This document shows positions 58,722 to 64,000 of a DNA stretch of 64,000 nucleotides, one piece after another (position 1 is the stretch's first letter; the number at the start of each line of letters is the position of its first letter). Under the pieces are notes generated by a model. It was not told where the DNA came from. It worked only from the letters and a program-made list of their open reading frames with translations, and ran no database searches. Source of the DNA: Stenopsyche tienmushanensis (Eukaryota; Arthropoda; Insecta; Trichoptera; Stenopsychidae); contig WACJ01000101.1 of the NCBI GenBank assembly GCA_008973525.1, positions 744,001 through 808,000 on the forward strand, given 5' to 3'. Made by a program: the position numbers and the translations under genes.

Positions 58722-61391
58722 TTAATTACTGTGCCAAAGCGTCAAAAAAACCTTAATAAGTGATGAAATGTTTCCAAATTATTCACATAATATGGCAGTA
58801 TATTATTGCATTATCAATCGTGTTTAATAAATGATGCAATAAAAGCTTATATACGTAAAGTTGGTTTGAATTTATAAAGCATAGGAAAGTAGGTGAGTCA
58901 AGTTGCCGCTAAAAGGCTGTTAAATTGAAGTTGTCAGAAGACGAAGAGAGCGTTCAGCTGAAATTGCAGACGTAAAGCCTCGAGAAAGATATTTGTGAAA
59001 ACGCTGTTACGTGTCTGAAGGCATTCCACCCCTGGATACATTGGGGAAGTTTATCGTTGGACAGTTTTGAGATAAGGAATTTTCTAATAGCTCACATTGT
59101 GTAGCTGGGCATAAATCAAAATCATATCAAAATATCGAAAATGCTCCTCTCTTCCAGGATATTTGTCACCGGGATGCACGCGCGTGTATGTCCTGTATAT
59201 ATACAAGCAAACATCTACGACCATCTCGCAAACTTTTGCACTAGAAACGCTTTCCGATAACGATTCGCAATAAATATTATTTTATTCCTGCCGTCAGAAA
59301 TATGGCATATTATACTTCCCAAAAACTAAAGCAAATAATTTTTATCGCCCTGTTTTCTTTTTGTTATTATTATTGTTGTAAGAATTTAAGTTGTTATCAG
59401 TGTTGCCATTTTTATTATTTATATATTTATCGATTCCAGGCGAAAGCTGAAGGAGAGCTCCTCAACTAAATATTCATGCGATATCCGCGAATACTTTGAA
59501 TGAAACTCGAATCAAAGCACGATACAAATGATTTCAGATAATTCAAGCGAAAAATTATTAAAATAACTATGCCATTGACATAAAAAATAGTGTTGTCTCA
59601 GAGTTGTAGACATCGTATAAGCCTTCGATATCGCACGGTATGTGTGGCATTCACTATTCAATTTAATTCAGCGAAAGAATGTAATTATATATTTTTATAT
59701 AATGCAATTATAAATACGTTTGAATATTGATACCCAAACAAATAAGGCTGCTACGGTATATTTTGATAAATTTATGAAACTTATTAATCCAGATTTGGAT
59801 ATGACCAACAGTTTATCAAAACATCACATCAATTATATATAATATCATCAACTTTAAATGTAATATTTTATCAATTATACTGTTAGTTTTAGGTAGCTAT
59901 TATTATGTGAATATCACAGTATGAAATTGGAGAAGCTGGCGGGAAGATCAAGTGCTTCTGCGATCAAGACGATCGGTCGTATCCCCAAGACTTGAAGCTC
60001 TTTGAAGATTTGCTCAAACTTGGGACTCAAAACTAAAACTAATTCACTGTGCTATTCATATATCACGCGTTTTGAGACCAGGCATTTTATTTGGTAATTA
60101 AATCATGTTTATTACTCTTATTGTATTGAGGAATTTTGTTTGTGGTATTATTGGATTCAATCACTTCACACTTTCCGAATACTTGCTTCTGACTTTTTTT
60201 TTTCATAATATGTGGAAATGTTCAAATTGGATTTGAGGAAATTTTTTGTTGAAAGCGATAAGATAGTCTTTGATGTTGGTAATGAATGTTAATTATCATC
60301 TGAGAAGGGAAGGTGTAGGGTGGTTTCAGTATTGATTTAATGTGCGATAATGTTGACGTATCGTTGTTAGTTTTGAAGAGTGGGTCTCACGCATTAATAG
60401 CTTGTTGATCTGTTATCTATTGGGTCGATGGCTACTTGTCATTCCTGTCGGCTTTCCTTTTATTTCTTCTTGTTATTTTAATGATGGGCTTAATAACGAA
60501 TTCAGGAGGGCCAGTCCCGCTAATTATGCATATTTCATTAGGGCCATCGCTTGTTATCGTTTTTTGGGGGTATCTCTTCGTCAGATCTGGGGTCGCTCCG
60601 CACCCCGTCTTATCTATGACAGTTAAGCATTTAATTATAATGGGAACAAGATAGGTATGTGAGCCCCCGTGAGGTTTCCATGCCATTATCTTGCACGTGT
60701 GTTGCCACCATCCCTGGGTGTACACCGATAATTATTCCTGTTAATTCCATTACGCTACTTAATTAACATTTAATTTATGATCAAAGCCTAAATCTATTCC
60801 ATCTTGCCGATGTGCGGTTGCCGGCCATATTTATATTCTAAGGCAGCTTCCGAAATATTCTCTCAAGTATGTGCTACACATGTTGATTTCAACAACACAT
60901 GTATCCTGCTTAGCAAAAATTTTAATCGACCGTGCATCACGAATTTTCCTCATTTTCAGTCTAGAAAATTAATTTTACAGTGCAGAAAAATCAACATGAA
61001 AATTAAAAACGAAATGAACATGAAGGTCGATGATGCTATTAACAACAAATTACCTTCTAAGAAATAAGTAAGAAATCTTTAAGAAATATTATAGTAAAAA
61101 ATCTCCCAAAAATTCAGCCAGATTGATAATAATTTTTTTATTCTCTAACTTAGGCCGTTTTTGAAAATGGAGCTTCGAGATAATCTCATTTAAAGCTTCA
61201 TTACGTTAAAACTATCAACTGTAGTGACTTACTGATCAATCAATGATTCCAGGCACACATGATAAACCTTTCTGAAATAATAAAGTTTTCTCAAAAAGCT
61301 GATTATCTTCAAGTAACTGCTACTTTTTTGGCTGTGCAAGCTATTTTTATCTCAGAAAGACTCCTTCAGATCTGCTTCGCGTTTCAATTGG

Positions 61392-61640
61392 CATTTTAAG
61401 GTTTTCTAAGACCAAGATTTGCACCCCTAAAGGTGCTCTAAAATGCGGAAAAATGCATCATTTTAAATATTTCAAGACCAAGATTTGAATCCCTAGAAGT
61501 ATATATGATGTGTATTTATTCTATAAATATAAAGTGTATTTTTTGCATGCAAAAGTGCTAAAAAGGCAAAAAAGCGCCATTTCAAAAGTGCATAAAATTG
61601 TGGCATTTTAAAGTTTTTTAAGCCCAATATTTTGTTCTCA
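61392..61640 (+). repeat. Degenerate tandem repeat
   Basis: The phrase cattttaaggttttctaaga ccaagatttg recurs as cattttaaatatttcaagac caagatttg (about 70 bp on) and cattttaaagttttttaagc ccaatatttt (about 140 bp further). A weaker fourth unit lies at 61747. Unit borders are unclear. Confidence 0.5.
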
Positions 61641-61864
61641 ATAAATTTTTAAAGACCAATCGATGTTTTCGGCAAAAACTTTGCAGTATGTGCCAGCAAT
61701 TATATCCAATGCGTTCATCACTGAGCTTTAGCCTTCATTAAATACCCCAACAGCAATGTAGGCTGACATTTTAAAGATTTTTGGACCAGACTACAGGGGC
61801 TTTGGAGTTAATCGCCAAACAGTCGCGTTAATCTGGCTAATAATAATTTGGGTAGCTATACCCA

Positions 61865-61965
61865 AAATCCTAATGAAAGTCATGACCTCAATATTGCAAG
61901 AGTCCAAGAGTTCAAACACCTTGGAACTATCCTCACTGAGAAGATATTAATGAATAACGAAATAA
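61865..61965 (+). pseudogene. Degenerate LINE reverse transcriptase C-terminal scrap
   Basis: The + frame encodes HDLNIARVQEFKHLGTILTE, then KILMNNEIN. The pattern VQEFKYLGSIL-E at this position is typical of non-LTR reverse transcriptases downstream of the active site. No active-site block remains and no frame continues on either side. Confidence 0.55.
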
Positions 61966-63965
61966 ACTTCAGTATTCAACACGATAATCGATGCTATCAT
62001 TGTTTGTAAAATATATTTGGAAAATTTACAAAAAATGAACACTTTACAGTCCGGGTGTTTTGCGCTAAGCTTCGCCGAAAGTCCGGGCGATTTCCTAAGA
62101 AATTCATGGAACTCTACTTCTTTCGTGAAATAGATTGAAATGAAAATTGGCGTGCCTATAATTCTTCTCCGAAACATAAATCCACCATATGTGAAAAAGA
62201 TGTCGAATAATATCATCGAAGCTACAGTTTAAAATAGAAAGAAGTTGTTGTGTCCCAATGAATCCAACCGATATACCATTCGAATTGAAACGTGTGCGTA
62301 AGTTAAGATTTGAAATGCTGCAAAGACGAAATGTAGACTTATCTGGCGCAATAAGCAAGTAGTATCTGCATGTACCCTATGCAAAATACTAAAAATGTCT
62401 GCATAATATTGCCAACAATGCGTTAATGCATTTGGAGTAAAATGGTAAAGTAATATAAAAACCGCGCACAACTCTCAATCGGGTCGGTATCCTGCGTTTT
62501 GCGCCCCTAGCAAATATAATATTGATGCCAATACAAATCCATGCAATTTGGAGCGTTCATTTGAGACAATTTTTGAGCGGATTTTTTTCAGCATTTCATT
62601 AAACGAATTGAAAATCCTTTGAGGTTTCGTATCACAATTAAGGGCAAACGTTGAATTTTAATAACATGGTCGAGTAAGAAGATTACTGTTAAACATCGCG
62701 GGCGTTTAGGACGTACTAAATGTCCACGGATGTGCGCGGTGGGTCCCTCGTCTCCAGTAATTATTTTGCGTGCCACATTAGCGACCCGAAAACAAATCCA
62801 GAACCACCCCGGGCTCAAAAACAGAGGCCTCTTTGCATAAAATAAGAATAGTCCTTCAGCAATTAGTCCGTGCTTGCGATAATTTAACAACGATTATACA
62901 AGACCATTTGTGGCGTACACGACGTAAAAGTGATCTATCCCCGACGTACGAACAATCTAATTTTGTAAACTGACCACGCGCCATTTATAATTTTTATTTC
63001 ATTCGCAATGCTCATCCCGGTAGCCGACAGAGATTAAAAGCGACCTCCATTAGCTATTATATGCGTGCGCGAGGTTAAAATGCGGATGCGCTGGAAAGAA
63101 AAATAAAGGTCGACCGAGAGTCTTGGGCGCGGAAAGAAGTATTCTTTTCCCGTCGGCTCTTTGGCGAGCTCGTCCATCATCGACGTTCTGCTTGATGGCA
63201 TATCAGGGAGATTAAAGATTCGTGTATTTTGAGATCATTTATTTAAACTCAGTTTGTGTCTGGACACAGTGATGGAATTTTTTTTGGGTAAAGAGCATTT
63301 TTATCCCCATAGACATTAAATTATTATTACCCTTATTTAAATGATTCCCATAGCAATTTACTGCGCTAATGCATTTCATATGAAAACCAGAGCTTGGCGT
63401 CGCCATCTATATTTTGCAACAGGATAACTCTTTGTATGAAAATATTGAAAGAAAAGCTTAAATTATTTTAATTCAAGTCTCCCCGTTGTGAAAAGGTAAA
63501 ATAATAATACTTATATGAGGCGTAGTGAGCTTTATGGCTTTGAAATACACATTTCTACGAAATTTCCCAGAAATCATTCTGTATCGCAAAACTACTGAGC
63601 ATTGTGACGAAAACTGACTTCAAATGCAGACTATTTTCTAAGAAAACTAGCGGCCATTTATTTGACTCGTTCGAGGTATTTCCGGTAATATCTCTCCATT
63701 TCGTCGGAGATAAAAGCTGTTCTGATGAGTTATATCGCCACCATTGCGAATACTTCTCCCAAAGCTGAGTTTCTCAAAAACAAAATACCGCAAACATTTA
63801 TTGCGATTAGTGTTTTACAACTTCATATGTTGGATAGAGCGATGATTTAGGCAACAAAAACATAATGATTATTAAACCCTAAAACTCGCCTAACTCAATG
63901 CATTGGCAAGAACGGAGGCTACCTTAATGATATAATTTTTAAAAATATAATAAATAAAAAAAATA
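61966..63965. other. Intergenic with a GC/CpG-richer patch
   Basis: 62690-62880 and 63040-63200 have more G, C and CpG than the surroundings. Frames on the - strand at 61.9-62.9 kb match no family. An exon or regulatory element of a gene beyond the window cannot be excluded. Confidence 0.4.
63105..63150 (+). repeat. Short two-copy block, copy 2
   Basis: ggtcgaccgagagtcttggg and cgcggaaagaagtattcttt. Lies in a GC- and CpG-richer patch (62690-63200). Confidence 0.45.
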
Positions 63966-64000
63966 TATGTCTCTCTGTAACACGGAAAAAGGAATTAAAC
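63966..64000 (+). mobile_element. MITE family copy cut by the window end
   Basis: tatgtctctctgtaacacgg and aaaaaggaattaaac match the inner sequence of the 55.97 kb copy (atgtctcgctgtaacatgaa). The remainder should lie beyond 64000. Confidence 0.6.

Larger units (their letters stand above)
56131..61391. other. Intergenic, mostly featureless apart from the listed repeats
   Basis: Two + frames and one - frame of 72-97 codons overlap at 60402-60725 in a slightly GC-richer patch. Their overlap on both strands and lack of motifs argue against a gene. The rest is AT-rich. Confidence 0.45.

Noticed and set aside
60402..60725. Overlapping frames on both strands
   Set aside because: Mutual overlap and absence of motifs; a slightly higher GC content reduces stops by chance.
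1..64000. CRISPR array, rRNA, functional tRNA, bacterial operon or viral gene
   Set aside because: No regularly spaced identical repeats, no rRNA core sequence, no cloverleaf with good stems, and no viral-type protein was recognised.

Overview
The window looks like AT-rich nuclear DNA from an arthropod, most probably an insect. It has one interrupted gene with short GT-AG introns, no operons or ribosome binding sites, and a large load of decayed DNA transposons and MITE-like repeats. I cannot place the species.

The only host protein gene I can support runs from about 27.69 to 31.71 kb on the + strand. Joining eight coding exons with consensus splice sites gives an uninterrupted 465-residue protein. 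It is recognisable as an SLC36-type (pathetic/CG1139-like) proton-coupled amino acid transporter. A splice acceptor just before the ATG shows that at least one untranslated 5' exon lies further upstream, not located. A poly(A) signal lies about 550 bases after the stop. Five of its seven introns are 70-91 bp. The two long ones each hold a transposon remnant: a LINE reverse transcriptase fragment in intron 5, and a TA-flanked Tc1/mariner deletion derivative in intron 7.

Everything else reads as intergenic DNA and fossil mobile elements. 1-27.6 kb holds a dead mariner (DD34D type), fragments of a second Tc1/mariner family (HTH of DUF4817 type plus DDE_3), many sequence ends of the form TTAA plus C-rich/T-rich motif with hairpins beside them (piggyBac-like MITEs), a hAT MITE with a perfect 8-bp target duplication, tRNA-derived SINE-like pieces and several unnamed repeat families. 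31.7-64 kb holds more copies of the same families, a 922-bp TTAA-flanked element carrying a remnant of a Mutator/Kolobok-type transposase, a second remnant of that protein type without visible ends, a MITE family with ends like tacagggtgcggcaggg, and a degenerate LINE C-terminus near 61.9 kb.

I found no rRNA, intact tRNA, CRISPR array, viral gene or gene cluster. No clear new biological system is visible. The best leads are the TTAA-ended hairpin elements whose arms differ in sequence between copies while still pairing, the 922-bp Kolobok-like element, and the ~400-bp repeat present as a well-preserved inverted pair 25 kb apart.
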